This document shows, one piece after another, positions 1 to 9,105 of a DNA stretch of 64,000 bases (position 1 is the stretch's first letter; each line of letters opens with the position of its first letter). This DNA is from Streptomyces griseofuscus (GTDB taxonomy: Bacteria > Actinomycetota > Actinomycetes > Streptomycetales > Streptomycetaceae). Under the pieces are notes generated by a model, which was not told the origin of the DNA, made no database searches, and saw only the letters and a list, made by a program, of their open reading frames with translations. Location of the stretch: positions 372,001-436,000 of the forward strand of contig NZ_CP051006.1 in NCBI RefSeq assembly GCF_014673495.1, read 5' to 3'. The position numbers were made by a program, and so were the translations under genes.

Positions 1-546
1 GTTCAGGAGGAACACCGGGCCGGTGCCGAAGGCTGCGACGGCCAGGCCGGCGAGGGCCGGGCCGACGCTGCGGGCCATATTGAATTGGGCGGCGTTCAAG
101 CTGACCGCGCTGGCCGTGCGCTCGTGGGAGACGAGTTCGCAGATGTAGGCGTTGCGGGCGGGACCGTCCACGGCGGTGGCGGTGCCGAGGGCGAAGGCCA
201 GGACGTAGACGGACAGCAGGTTCACCGTTCCGGTGACCGTGAGCAGTCCCAGGAGAAGTGACTGGGCGGCCATCGCCGTCTGGGTCAGGAGCAGGGTCCT
301 TCGCTTGGAGTACCGGTCGGCCAGAACGCCTCCGGTCAGGCCGAGCAGGGTCTGCGGCAGGAACTGCAGCGCGGTCACGATGCCGACCGCGCTGCCGCTG
401 TTGCCGGTGGTGTGGAGGACGAGGAGGTCCTGGGCGGCGCGCTGCATCCAGGTGCCGATGTTGGAGACCAGCTGTCCGAGGAGGTAGCGCCTGAAGTTCC
501 GGACGGCGAGAGCATGCGTCACCGGCATGCGAAAGACGGCGCTCAC
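1..546 (-). CDS. MFS exporter, N-terminal part (siderophore export)
   Basis: The first 182 codons of a major facilitator transporter that leaves the window at its left edge. The GTG start (546-544) overlaps the TGA of the upstream decarboxylase gene as GTGA, so the two are translationally coupled. Several hydrophobic helices are visible. The loop GGVLADRYSKRR near residue 75 is the classic MFS signature between helices 2 and 3. Its place at the end of an operon with two NIS synthetases points to export of the finished siderophore, as for SfaA or SbnD of staphylococci; that role is inferred from context. An ATG seven codons in is an alternative start. Confidence 0.82.
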   Translation of the reverse strand, partial: MSAVFRMPVTHALAVRNFRRYLLGQLVSNIGTWMQRAAQDLLVLHTTGNSGSAVGIVTALQFLPQTLLGLTGGVLADRYSKRRTLLLTQTAMAAQSLLLGLLTVTGTVNLLSVYVLAFALGTATAVDGPARNAYICELVSHERTASAVSLNAAQFNMARSVGPALAGLAVAAFGTGPVFLLN

Positions 547-1751
547 GACGTCCGGCGGCCGGATGTGTCGCCTGTCACGGGCGCGCCGACGTCGTCGAGG
601 TGATGGAAGGTGGGGTGGGGGTGCATGAGGAACGCGTGGTGGGAGATGTTCCATGCGTAGGCACCGGCCATGGCGAAGGCCACACGGTCGCCGACGCGCA
701 GCCGTTCGGTCATGATCCGGCTTGCCAGTACGTCCTTGGGCGTGCACAGCTGTCCGACCAGCGTCACCGGCTCGTCGCGGACCTCCGGACGGTCCCAGGG
801 GCGGAGCCAGGTGTCCTCGGGGATCACCTCGAAGGGATGGTCGTGCTGTTTCGCGGCCGGCGTGCGCAGGTGGTGGGTGCCTCCGCGCAGCACGGCGAAC
901 GCGTGCCCTCGGCTGAACTTGATGTCCAGGACCTCGGTGACGTACCAGCCGCAGTAGGCGGTGACCGAGCGGCCTGGTTCGATCCGGAGGGTGAGGTGGG
1001 GGTGGCGGGCGAGGACCCGGCGCAGTCCGGCGCCAAGGGCGGCCCAGTCGAACACTGCGGGCGGAGATGCGTAGTCGACGCCCATTCCGCCGCCGACATT
1101 GACTTCACGCAGGTCGATTCCGCGGTCACGGGCCCACTTCTCGGCCCAGGCAAGGATCTTGTCGACGAGCCGGAGGTGGGACTGGGCCTGGAGGCCGCTG
1201 GCGAGGTGGAGGTGGAGGCCGCGCAGTCGGACGCCCGGGGCTGACTCCATGACCTCGAGGCAGCGGTCCAGTCGTACGGGATCCATGCCGAACGGCCCGC
1301 CGCTCATGGCCAGGGCGACTCGGCCCACGTCGACGGGCAGGTTGACGCGCAGCAGTACCTCCACGGTCCGGTCGCCCAGCAGGGTGGTGAGCAGGCGGAG
1401 TTCGTGTTCGCTCTCGATGTGCAGGCGTTCCGCTCCTGCGTCCAGCGCGCGGGTCAGCTCCTGCTCCGTCTTGCCGGGGCCGCCGAAGGCGATCGGTGCG
1501 TCGGGGACGATGGCGCGGACGTGGTCCAGTTCACCGCCGGAGGCCACCTCGAAGCCGTGCACGTGTCCGGCGAGGGTTCGCAGGATCCCGGGGTCGGAGT
1601 TGGCTTTGGCCGCGTACAGCAGCTCTACGCGTTCCGGCAGTGCGGCCCGGATCGTACGCACGTGCTCACGCAGGTCCGCCAGGTCGTATACGTAGGCGGG
1701 CAGATCGTCGCCGGGCAGTGCGACGAACAGGTCGGACGCCCCGGGCCTCAT
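543..1751 (-). CDS. Type III fold PLP-dependent decarboxylase (siderophore pathway)
   Basis: A 402-residue alanine-racemase-fold PLP enzyme of the diaminopimelate/ornithine decarboxylase class. The PLP lysine is K49 in YAAKANSD. The phosphate-binding GGGMG is at 220-224, EPGR at 258-261, the decarboxylase cysteine motif GQLCTPKDVL at 333-342 and GAYAWN at 363-368. The ATG at 1751 overlaps the stop of the preceding synthetase gene (ATGA). Such enzymes make the amine (diaminopropane, diaminobutane or ethanolamine type) or alter the intermediate that NIS synthetases use, as SbnH does in staphyloferrin B synthesis. The substrate cannot be read from the sequence; diaminopimelate decarboxylation is the alternative, but the operon argues against it. 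Confidence 0.85.
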   Translation of the reverse strand: MRPGASDLFVALPGDDLPAYVYDLADLREHVRTIRAALPERVELLYAAKANSDPGILRTLAGHVHGFEVASGGELDHVRAIVPDAPIAFGGPGKTEQELTRALDAGAERLHIESEHELRLLTTLLGDRTVEVLLRVNLPVDVGRVALAMSGGPFGMDPVRLDRCLEVMESAPGVRLRGLHLHLASGLQAQSHLRLVDKILAWAEKWARDRGIDLREVNVGGGMGVDYASPPAVFDWAALGAGLRRVLARHPHLTLRIEPGRSVTAYCGWYVTEVLDIKFSRGHAFAVLRGGTHHLRTPAAKQHDHPFEVIPEDTWLRPWDRPEVRDEPVTLVGQLCTPKDVLASRIMTERLRVGDRVAFAMAGAYAWNISHHAFLMHPHPTFHHLDDVGAPVTGDTSGRRTS

Positions 1752-3457
1752 CGGACCACCTCGCGGGGGAAGCCCCTGCCGAGTGGGCTGGGCACAGGCA
1801 CGTAGGTCGCGTGGCGGTCCGCCTTGCGGGACCAGCGCAGCAGAAGGTTGGCCTTGGCCGGCAGCGGTACGCCGCACAACAGGGCGCGCAGGCGCGGCGG
1901 TTCGGCCGCGGTACGGGCATAGGCGGCGAGGTGGTCGCGGACCAGGCCCCAGAGGGCGGGTTCCAGCGTCGGATCGAGGTCGGCCAGGGCGCCGAGCATT
2001 TCGGCGGTGTGGTTGACCAGGAGGCAGTACGCGACCCGGTTCCAGCCCTGCTCGGGATCGTAGGTGAGGGCACCTCGCACATCGGCCGGGATGTCGGCGA
2101 GGGCCTGCCGGTGGCGGCCGGGCAGGAGCTTGGTGCCCTCCAGGTCACGGAAGAGCATCTGCGCGGGTGTGCCGTCGGTATCGACGCCGACGACGACGTT
2201 CTGCAGGTGGGGTTCCAGTACGACACCGTGTTCGAAGTAGGCGGCCAGCACCGGCGGCAGCAACAGCCGCAGGTACGCGTCCCACCAGGCCAGGACATCT
2301 CCGTCGCCGCGGGCGAGCAGTCGCGAGACATGGGCCGAGCCGGTCGGATACTCGTCCGCCACCGCGGCGGCGAGGAGGGGTGTCACCCCGGGACGCAGAT
2401 GGTGGCGCAGACCGGAACGGACGACGACGCCGAAGCCCTCCAGGAGGGCGGTGTCGCCGGCCGTGTCGAGGGTCCGGTAGCCGGGCTCGGCCAGGAGCGC
2501 GCACCCCGGGAAGCGGCCGGCGAGTTCGGCGAAGACGGGCTGGAGCAGCCGTGTGAGGGCGACAGCGCCGGACAGTTCGTAGCCGGCGTGTTTGCGGACG
2601 CAGTTGGTGATGCGGACGTTGAGGCTGAACTTCAGGAACTCGTCGGTCTCGGGGGCGTACAGGGTCCGCACCGATGCGGTCGGCACCCACTCGGGGCCGC
2701 CCGTGCCGGTGTCCACGACATCTCCGGCGGCGACCGCCTCGCGCATTCGGTCGTGGTCCTTCAGCATCCGGTACTGCCAGGGGTGCACCGGAAGTACGGC
2801 GAACTCCGGGTCGACGCCCGGGTGCACCGTGTCCAGCGCGTGGGTCTCGCCCTCCTCACGCACGAGGTGGCGGCGTACGGCCAGATAGCGCAGACGGAAG
2901 CGGGCACCGGTCTCCGGGCCGAACACCAGCCAGTCCGCCGGGTCGCCGGTACGGGCCTTGGGGGTGGGGTGGAAGCGGTGGCCGAACACCAGGGACTGCT
3001 CCGAGGCCACGTACGGGTCCGCGTGCGGCTGGGCGCCCGCCCGCTCTTCCAGTACGACGCGGATCGTCTCCCGGCTGTCGGCGACCTGGCTCAGGAACTC
3101 CTCGTTGCCGAGCCCGGTGCGCTGTTCCAGCTCGTCCTGGACGAGGGCGGCCAGCTCGCGCCAGTCCACGCTCACCCAGGCGTCGCCGTCGAGCCGTTGC
3201 ACCGAGCCCTGGAAGCGGTGCGCTCCGATCAGCGAGACTCGGCGCAGGGCCGTACGCAGGAGGAGATCACGGCGGGGCAGTCGTAGCAGGAGATGGTCGT
3301 CGACGACTGTCATCTGGTGCTCGGGGGCGGACACCTCGCGGATCAGGCAGTTGAGCAGTGTGTGGGTCGTGACGATGTCGGCTGTCCGCGACGGCTCCGT
3401 GGTCCGGGCGAGTACGGTGGTGGCGATGTCGGTGTGGGGGGCTGCGCTGGTGGTCAT
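1748..3457 (-). CDS. IucA/IucC-family NIS siderophore synthetase (first of two)
   Basis: A 569-residue NRPS-independent siderophore synthetase. It uses ATP to adenylate a carboxylate such as citrate or a citryl intermediate and condenses it with an amine or hydroxyl. Family motifs are clear: GHRFHPTPKAR at 159-169 (ATP phosphate binding), HPWQ at 225-228, KFSLNVRITN at 276-285, LEPHLQN at 414-420 and RDLEG at 437-441, followed by the FhuF-like C-terminal part. LHLQN-type rather than HGQN marks it as a different subtype from the neighbouring paralogue, so the two probably catalyse successive condensations. It lies 37 bp after the upstream synthetase and overlaps the decarboxylase start by 4 bp. 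Confidence 0.92.
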   Translation of the reverse strand: MTTSAAPHTDIATTVLARTTEPSRTADIVTTHTLLNCLIREVSAPEHQMTVVDDHLLLRLPRRDLLLRTALRRVSLIGAHRFQGSVQRLDGDAWVSVDWRELAALVQDELEQRTGLGNEEFLSQVADSRETIRVVLEERAGAQPHADPYVASEQSLVFGHRFHPTPKARTGDPADWLVFGPETGARFRLRYLAVRRHLVREEGETHALDTVHPGVDPEFAVLPVHPWQYRMLKDHDRMREAVAAGDVVDTGTGGPEWVPTASVRTLYAPETDEFLKFSLNVRITNCVRKHAGYELSGAVALTRLLQPVFAELAGRFPGCALLAEPGYRTLDTAGDTALLEGFGVVVRSGLRHHLRPGVTPLLAAAVADEYPTGSAHVSRLLARGDGDVLAWWDAYLRLLLPPVLAAYFEHGVVLEPHLQNVVVGVDTDGTPAQMLFRDLEGTKLLPGRHRQALADIPADVRGALTYDPEQGWNRVAYCLLVNHTAEMLGALADLDPTLEPALWGLVRDHLAAYARTAAEPPRLRALLCGVPLPAKANLLLRWSRKADRHATYVPVPSPLGRGFPREVVR

Positions 3458-3494
3458 GTGGTCGCTCCAGTGGGACAGCGGTCGGTGCCGGCGG

Positions 3495-5069
3495 TCAGCG
3501 GCACAACGCCAAGGGGTTGGGAACGGACGTCCATTGCGCAGCGCCCGGGTTCTCGGCCAGTCGCATGGCGATGGTCGCCTTCAGCGGCACCGTGTCCGCG
3601 AAGAACGCTGCCGCGTCCCCCTGATCCGGCAGGCCGGCGAAAACGCTGCGCCCGACCTCGGCGACCGCGCCCCACAGCACCTGCGGGTCAGCCGCCCGGG
3701 CCCTGCTGAGGACGTCGACCAGTTCGCTGAAGACCCCGCTGATCAGGCCACCGAAGAGCTTGGTGTGCAAGGCGCCCACGTCGTCGGTAGCGCGGCTGCC
3801 GAGCAGCGGCGGCAACGTGAAGCCGTATCGGGCCAGGCGGTGCGGGCTGACCCGTACGCCGTCCAGGTCCCGGTACAGCACCCGCACCGGCCGCCCGTCT
3901 CGCAGGACGACCAGGGTGTTCTGACCGTGCGCCTCCAGTGCCACCCCCATGGACAGCAGCGTCAGGACCGGCGGCAGGACGAGCCCGGCCAGGTCCGCCA
4001 GCCAGCGCGTCGGGTCGCCCGACACCATGGCGGCTCCGGTCGCGTGGACGGCGGTGAGCGGCACCGCGATCTCCCCGGCGTCGAGGTGGCGTTCGGTCGA
4101 TTCGCGGATCATGGCGGTGAGGCTCGCGGCGGGACGTCCGTCCACGCACACCGAGCCGCCGCCCAGCTCCCGCAGCACCCGCAGGCTGCCGCTGTGTCCG
4201 GCCTTGTCGACGACGGCCTCGACCAGGTCGGACAAGGGGGGCCCATCGGCGGCCTCGGCCGGAGAGATGGTGCGCCGGTAGTTGGTGACCTGAACGTCGA
4301 GCGAGGTCTTGATGTGGCATCCCGGCAGGACGCCCAGCGGTGCGAGGGTACGCAGCGACAGCAACGGGCGGGCCGGGATCGTCTCCTCCACGACGGCCAA
4401 GTCGGGGTGGTGCACGAGCACGTGGTCCCGCTGCCAGGGATGCATCGGCAGCAGGTACGCGTCGCCGTCCCGCAGTGTGCGCGGCCAGTCGCCGGCGCCC
4501 AGCCAGTGGTCGGCCGGAACCCGCAGCAGCGCAAGCCGGACGACCGGGTGGTGCTCGGGCGCGTAGGCGAGCACATCGGCGAGGGACATGCCGGTGCGCG
4601 TCCGGCAGCAGGGGTGCTGCGGGTGGCCGTCGACGACCGCCTGCTCAGCATCCGCCGAGTCGGCCGGAGGAACCCTGCGGCCCGTGTTAGCGGCCCTGGC
4701 CAGGGCCAGGTTGACGACGCTGTTGTCGAGCTCGGCCGCCAGCCGCTCCGCCGCGGGGGTACGCGGGCCGAGCTGCGCCAGCAGGTGGGCCGGTTCGCTG
4801 ATCGGCCCGTCCGGCCCCGATACGGCGAAGTCCCGTGCGACTTCGGCGAACGGCCGGGCGTCGGCCTCGGCCGCCGTGAGTGAACCGCCGCCTTGCAGCT
4901 CGACGACCAATGATTCGGACTCACGGCGACGCGCGGTCACACCGGGCAACGGTTCTCGTGCGAAGGCGCCCCACAGGCGGCTCAGCACGGTGGCACGTGC
5001 TCCCGGGAGTGCGGTCGCGAAGGGCTCGGCCAGGTCAGGGCGGAGGAGACCTAGTTCGTCATGGGGCAT
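3495..5069 (-). CDS. IucA/IucC-family NIS siderophore synthetase (second)
   Basis: A 524-residue NIS synthetase, first gene of the minus-strand operon. Visible motifs are GHPQHPCCRTRTG at 148-160, HPWQ at 210-213, KTSLDVQVTN from K254, HGQN at 381-384 and RDLDG at 400-404. The ATG at 5069 is preceded by an AGGGA ribosome site six bases away. Two non-identical NIS synthetases with a type III PLP enzyme and an MFS pump resemble the staphyloferrin (sfa, sbn) layout. They do not resemble the desferrioxamine locus, which has one DesD synthetase plus a hydroxylase and an acyltransferase. The product is unknown. No obvious DmdR/IdeR iron box was found upstream. Confidence 0.92.
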   Translation of the reverse strand: MPHDELGLLRPDLAEPFATALPGARATVLSRLWGAFAREPLPGVTARRRESESLVVELQGGGSLTAAEADARPFAEVARDFAVSGPDGPISEPAHLLAQLGPRTPAAERLAAELDNSVVNLALARAANTGRRVPPADSADAEQAVVDGHPQHPCCRTRTGMSLADVLAYAPEHHPVVRLALLRVPADHWLGAGDWPRTLRDGDAYLLPMHPWQRDHVLVHHPDLAVVEETIPARPLLSLRTLAPLGVLPGCHIKTSLDVQVTNYRRTISPAEAADGPPLSDLVEAVVDKAGHSGSLRVLRELGGGSVCVDGRPAASLTAMIRESTERHLDAGEIAVPLTAVHATGAAMVSGDPTRWLADLAGLVLPPVLTLLSMGVALEAHGQNTLVVLRDGRPVRVLYRDLDGVRVSPHRLARYGFTLPPLLGSRATDDVGALHTKLFGGLISGVFSELVDVLSRARAADPQVLWGAVAEVGRSVFAGLPDQGDAAAFFADTVPLKATIAMRLAENPGAAQWTSVPNPLALCR

Positions 5070-5476
5070 GCGGTGTCCCTGGTTCTCGCGGTGGCGGTTG
5101 TCCGGTGGTGCTCTGGTGGCACCTGCCGCGCAACCGACGCTACGGGAAGACGATCAAGCGAATTGCCAGAGCAAAGACAGCAGGCTGCATGGGATCTGCC
5201 CGAAGCGGCGTCTCGCCTCGCGCGATTCCAGCCGCACAGCCGAGGAGGACGCCGTCTCCCGCGAGCTGACGTTGGATCAGATTGCGACTGCCACCTGGGC
5301 GCGCGAGGGCCGGCGGCCGACGTCTTAACTCTTGGCTAGCGCCACGCTGGCCGGCTCCTTGATGTCGTCAACACGACGCGCCTCAGTGAATGGGCCGATC
5401 GTGGAAGATCACTGACTCGGGGGAGCTTGCGGCGTTTGCGCCACGCGCGGTGGCCGCCGTCTGTGAGCCTTCCGGC
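5070..5476. other. Intergenic region between siderophore operon and two-component system
   Basis: About 400 bases between two divergent operons. No convincing gene was found; the short open frames lack ribosome sites and family resemblance. It must hold the promoter of the siderophore operon (leftwards) and that of the response regulator (rightwards). I looked for the 19-bp actinobacterial iron box (TTAGGTTAGGCTAACCTAA) on both strands and did not see it. Confidence 0.5.
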
Positions 5477-6238
5477 ATGCGTGTCTTGCTGATCGAGGAC
5501 GACGACCGGGTGGCCGGGCCGTTGGCGGAGGGACTGCGCCGTTTCGGGTTCACCGTGGAACACGCCAGAACGGGGGCCGAGGGGCTCGCCGGGCCGGAGG
5601 TGGCGATGGTGCTGCTGGACCTGGGGCTTCCCGACATGGACGGCATCGACGTCTGCCGGGCGCTGAGGTCCCGCTCGTCAGTGCCGATCATCATGATCAC
5701 TGCCAGAGACGACGAGGTGGACCGTGTACTCGGTCTCGAACTGGGTGCGGACGACTACGTCTCCAAGCCTTTCGGCGTACGGGAACTCGTCGCCCGGATC
5801 CGTGCCGTGACCCGCCGCGCCCGCCCCGCGGTTGCGGACACTCAGCGTGGATCCGCAGAGCCCTCGGACGAACTCAGGCACCCCGGGACACCCGACATCC
5901 AGCGGCTCGGCCCTCTGACCATCGACTGTCGCACCCGGCAGGTGCGCCTGCACCAGTCGTCCATCGCCCTCGCGCCCAAGGAGTTCGACCTGCTCACCTG
6001 TCTCGCCGAGGACCCTGGTGCCGTCTGCTCCCGCCGACAGATTCTCGACACGGTCTGGGAACCGAATTTCTTCGGCCCCACCAAGACCCTGGACGTCCAC
6101 ATCGCCGCGCTGCGCCGCAAACTCGGCGACGCGTCCTGGATCGAGAACATCCGCGGAATCGGCTTCCGCCTCGCCCTCCCGGCACACCTCGACGCCACGT
6201 CCGCCGCGGTGCAGGTGCGCGGCGAGGAGATCCGGTGA
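5477..6238 (+). CDS. OmpR-family response regulator
   Basis: A 253-residue two-component response regulator. The receiver domain (1-120) has the acidic pocket in IEDDD, the phosphoacceptor D48 in LLDLGLPDMDG, T75 and K97 in VSKPFG. The C-terminal winged helix (about 155-240) has the OmpR features LAPKEFDLL and VHIAALRRKLG. The ATG at 5477 gives the canonical MRVLLIEDD N-terminus; an upstream ATG at 5390 would add 29 residues of non-conserved sequence and is rejected. Its stop overlaps the kinase start as GTGA. The regulon is unknown; the adjacent siderophore operon is a possible target by proximity only. Confidence 0.93.
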   Translation: MRVLLIEDDDRVAGPLAEGLRRFGFTVEHARTGAEGLAGPEVAMVLLDLGLPDMDGIDVCRALRSRSSVPIIMITARDDEVDRVLGLELGADDYVSKPFGVRELVARIRAVTRRARPAVADTQRGSAEPSDELRHPGTPDIQRLGPLTIDCRTRQVRLHQSSIALAPKEFDLLTCLAEDPGAVCSRRQILDTVWEPNFFGPTKTLDVHIAALRRKLGDASWIENIRGIGFRLALPAHLDATSAAVQVRGEEIR

Positions 6239-7716
6239 CGCGTCGCCTCCTGCTCAGCCACCTGAGCCTGATACTGCTCGTCCTGCTCGCGCTCGAAGTG
6301 CCCTTCGGCGTCTTCTACGCCCGAAGCGAGCTGTCCCGCTTCTCCCACACTGCGGAGCAAGGCGCGATGACACTCGCCGAGGTCTGCGAGGACAAGATGG
6401 AGCACGGTCTGACAGCCGACCTGCCCGAACTGGCCGACGCGTACGGGCAGCGGACCGGCGGCACCGTGCTCGTCGCCGACCGCCGGGGCGTCGTCCTCAC
6501 CGACACCGCTGCCCACGCCATGGTCGGCAAGGACCTGTCCGCCGAGCCCGACATCTCCTCAGCACTTCACGATCACCCCGTTGTCGGCACGCGCAGGGCC
6601 CCGCCCACGGACGATGAACACCTCTTCGTCACCGTCCCCGGCGGCTCCAACGCATCCGTCGCCTGTGTGGTGCGTACGGTGTACTCACTGGTCCCGCTCA
6701 AGGCCAGGGTGCACACCGCCTGGCTGGTCCTCGCCGCCGCCGGGCTCGGGGTCCTCGCCGCCGCCTCCCTGATCGGGTTCGCTCTCGCGCGCTCCATCAC
6801 CCGGCCCGTGCGGGCCCTGGAACGCGCCACCGCTCAACTCGCCGAAGGCCGGATCACCGATCCACCGGCCACCGACCGCGGGCCACCGGAACTGCGCCGG
6901 CTCGCCGCGTCGTTCACCCGGACCGCGACCCGGCTCCAGCACCTGCTCCAGGCTCAGCAGGCGTTCGCCTCCGACGTGTCACACCAGCTGAAGACCCCCC
7001 TGACCGCACTACGGCTGCGCCTGGAGAACTTCGAGCCGCACCTCGCCCCCTGCGCACAGGGCAGCCTCGACAAGGCGCTCGGGGAGCTGGAGCGCCTCAG
7101 CCGCATGGTGCAGGGTCTGCTCGCGCTCGCACGGCTGGAAAACACCGAGATCCGGGCAGAGGCGGCCGACCTCAGTGCCGTCGTCGCCGACCGGGCGGCC
7201 ATCTGGACTGCCTTCGCCGACGAACAGCAGGTCGAAATCCTCGTGTCCGCAGGGACGTCCGTGCCGGTCCTGGTAGTCCCGGGCGCTCTGGAGCAGATCA
7301 TCGACAACCTGCTCTCCAACGCGCTCCGTGTGTCCGCACCGGGAACCTCGGTCACGCTGGCCGTCGTCAACACCCCCGCGCAAAGCGGCCACGCCCCGCT
7401 CATGGCCGAGCTGCATGTGATCGATCAGGGCCCCGGCATGACCGCGGCCGAACGGCACCGAGCCTTCGACCGTTTCTGGCGAGCTCCCCATGCCGACCAC
7501 GACGGCACCGGCCTCGGTCTGGCACTGGTCCGGCACCTGACCCGCGCCGGAGGTGGCGAGGTCACCCTGGAGGCAGCCCCCGGCGGCGGACTCGACGCCG
7601 TCGTCCGCCTCCGGCACGCCGAATGCGGCACTCAGCAGGATCGCCTTGCCACCACATCGGACATCGACTCAGCCGCCCGATCCGCACCCGCACGGTGGAG
7701 CGCGGGTGTTCCGTAG
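6235..7716 (+). CDS. Two-component sensor histidine kinase
   Basis: A 493-residue membrane kinase partnered with the preceding regulator (GTG start inside the regulator's stop). It has one transmembrane helix at about 5-28, an extracytoplasmic sensor segment of about 130 residues, a second helix near 160-183 and a HAMP linker at about 183-235. The HisKA phosphoacceptor is H250 in SDVSHQLKTPLTAL. The HATPase domain has N-box EQIIDNLLSNAL near 353-364, DQGPGM and GTGLGLALV. All catalytic boxes look intact. The sensor has no recognisable fold; single-PDC-like sensors are common in this kinase type, but no ligand can be inferred. Confidence 0.93.
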   Translation: MTRRLLLSHLSLILLVLLALEVPFGVFYARSELSRFSHTAEQGAMTLAEVCEDKMEHGLTADLPELADAYGQRTGGTVLVADRRGVVLTDTAAHAMVGKDLSAEPDISSALHDHPVVGTRRAPPTDDEHLFVTVPGGSNASVACVVRTVYSLVPLKARVHTAWLVLAAAGLGVLAAASLIGFALARSITRPVRALERATAQLAEGRITDPPATDRGPPELRRLAASFTRTATRLQHLLQAQQAFASDVSHQLKTPLTALRLRLENFEPHLAPCAQGSLDKALGELERLSRMVQGLLALARLENTEIRAEAADLSAVVADRAAIWTAFADEQQVEILVSAGTSVPVLVVPGALEQIIDNLLSNALRVSAPGTSVTLAVVNTPAQSGHAPLMAELHVIDQGPGMTAAERHRAFDRFWRAPHADHDGTGLGLALVRHLTRAGGGEVTLEAAPGGGLDAVVRLRHAECGTQQDRLATTSDIDSAARSAPARWSAGVP

Positions 7717-7773
7717 ATCGACCCTGGCTACCCGTCGGTGGAGGGCCGAGCACCTCGAGATGAGCCACCTGCG

Positions 7774-8010
7774 TCCGCCGTCCGCGTCCCGCCCCAGACC
7801 TGCGCTCCGGTCCCCCACCGAGTAGCGATCGGCCGGGTCGGGGATGAGATTCATGTCCTCGCCACAGGCGGTCAGCGGCCAGAAGGCGTCGACCGGGGGC
7901 AGGGCGTCGCCGGGGAAGCGCAGTTCGTACCGGCCCGCGGAGGACAACTTGTCGCCGTCCGCGTCGTCGGAGTTGAGCAAGTAGACCGCTTCGGCGGGAT
8001 TGTTGCACGG
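7774..8010 (-). pseudogene. DUF1254/DUF1214-family protein remnant
   Basis: An open stretch on the minus strand carries the C-terminal DUF1214 hallmark: GRYELRFPGDALPPVDAFW, then DRYSVGDRSAGLGRDADG, as in the usual VDAFWSLT...NRYSIGDR...R...DG pattern. Intact family members are about 350-480 residues long. Here only about 75 residues are recognisable; the frame carries no N-terminal domain upstream, and similarity stops after DADGG. It is a decayed fragment left between the histidine kinase and the TetR gene. The remaining bases up to 8242 show no other gene. Confidence 0.6.
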
Positions 8011-8242
8011 CGTAAGGCCATGCTCATCGCCCTGCTGCGAACGCTACTGCTGACCAGGACGGCGCTTACGGGCGACGTCCGCCGCGCTGCCTTTGGCCGC
8101 CGGAGGCTGCACAACCACCTGGCCAAGGCAGCCGTCGACGCTGGTGCTGTTGCGGGGAGAGTACTGCGTGGGCAGGACTCGCGCCGCTTTCGATGCCGTT
8201 CGCGCCTGCCCGAGGGACCGGGTGGGGTCATGGCTGAGCGTG

Positions 8243-9001
8243 TTAACGAGTCGGCAGCCCTTTCTCTGGCTCGGAGTGCGTTGCGGGCAGGGGTGTCGGC
8301 GGTTCCCCCAGAGCCTTGAACGAGGCCAGGCCGGCCTCGATGAGCCTGGCTGCACGGCGGACGTCGGCGGTCACCGCCTTATGAACCTGCTCAGGTGCGC
8401 GAACGACCTTCAGGTGCTTTCCCAGGCTCCGGAACTGGATGGGCCACAGCCCGATCAGAGCCGTTGCCGCGATCTGCGGCTCGGGATCATCCGGGCTCAT
8501 CCCGGTGCGCTGGGCCAGCGCCTCGGCTGCGACTCCGATGAGCCGGTCAGTCATGTCGCGGTGATAGGCCCGTAGTGAGGGCGTGGACCGGATCAACTCG
8601 CGGAAGCGCCTGATCATGGCGGCAGCCTGACCCGAGTCGTCCTGTGCGGCAATCCAGGACGTCATGCCGTGCAACTCGTCGGACAGGACTCGCAGCACCG
8701 CGTCGACCGGGCAGCGGCCAGGGATGGCCAGACCGGTGCGCAGGGCGGTCATCGTGGCCTCATCGAGGTCCAGGATGAGCGATTCCTTGGTGGGAAAGTA
8801 GTTGAAAACCGTCTTCTCCGAGACACCGCATGCCTGGGCGATCTCCGCAACGCGAACACCGTCGAAGCCGTGCTCCAGGAACATCTCGGTCGCGGTGTCC
8901 GACAGACGTTGCCGCGTCAGACGCTTCTTCCGCTCCCGCAGTCCCTCGGGCGCGGGCTCCCCGACCTGTCTGCGCCATCCCGTCCAGTCCACCGTGCTCA
9001 C
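8243..9001 (-). CDS. TetR-family transcriptional regulator
   Basis: A 252-residue repressor. The N-terminal TetR helix-turn-helix (about 28-72) is clear: AEIAQACGVSEKTVFNYFPTKESL, quoted here across the recognition helix in two parts, AEIAQACGVS and EKTVFNYFPTKESL. The C-terminal ligand-binding helices are not diagnostic of a ligand. The in-frame start is a GTG at 9001; an ATG at 9005 is in another frame. It is divergent from the SRPBCC gene, with a 104-bp gap that holds a dyad suited to a TetR dimer. It therefore probably represses both itself and that gene. Confidence 0.9.
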   Translation of the reverse strand: MSTVDWTGWRRQVGEPAPEGLRERKKRLTRQRLSDTATEMFLEHGFDGVRVAEIAQACGVSEKTVFNYFPTKESLILDLDEATMTALRTGLAIPGRCPVDAVLRVLSDELHGMTSWIAAQDDSGQAAAMIRRFRELIRSTPSLRAYHRDMTDRLIGVAAEALAQRTGMSPDDPEPQIAATALIGLWPIQFRSLGKHLKVVRAPEQVHKAVTADVRRAARLIEAGLASFKALGEPPTPLPATHSEPEKGLPTR

Positions 9002-9036
9002 ACATGACAGCGTAGTCCAGCGACTCGATTATTACT

Positions 9037-9058
9037 GCTACTGTATATTTTCAGTTGC
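9037..9058. promoter_or_regulatory. Inverted repeat, probable TetR operator
   Basis: GCTACTG, an 8-base A/T-rich spacer, then CAGTTGC: six of seven positions are complementary. It sits midway between the divergent TetR and SRPBCC genes, in the only strongly A/T-rich stretch of the locus, where both promoters must lie. Binding there would block both. This is inference from symmetry and position. Confidence 0.5.
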
Positions 9059-9105
9059 TGTAACTTTCTCTACGGCGAGACGTCCGCACTGCCTTGGGAG
9101 CCCCC

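Noticed and set aside
1496..4883. Very long open frames on the plus strand opposite the siderophore genes (596 and 641 codons)
   Set aside because: They are Arg/Gly/Pro-rich antisense shadows of the two IucA/IucC genes and have no ribosome site or family motif. High GC codon bias keeps antisense frames open.
5070..5476. Iron-box (DmdR/IdeR) upstream of the siderophore operon
   Set aside because: I looked for TTAGGTTAGGCTAACCTAA-like sequence on both strands and found no acceptable match. Iron control remains possible by another route.
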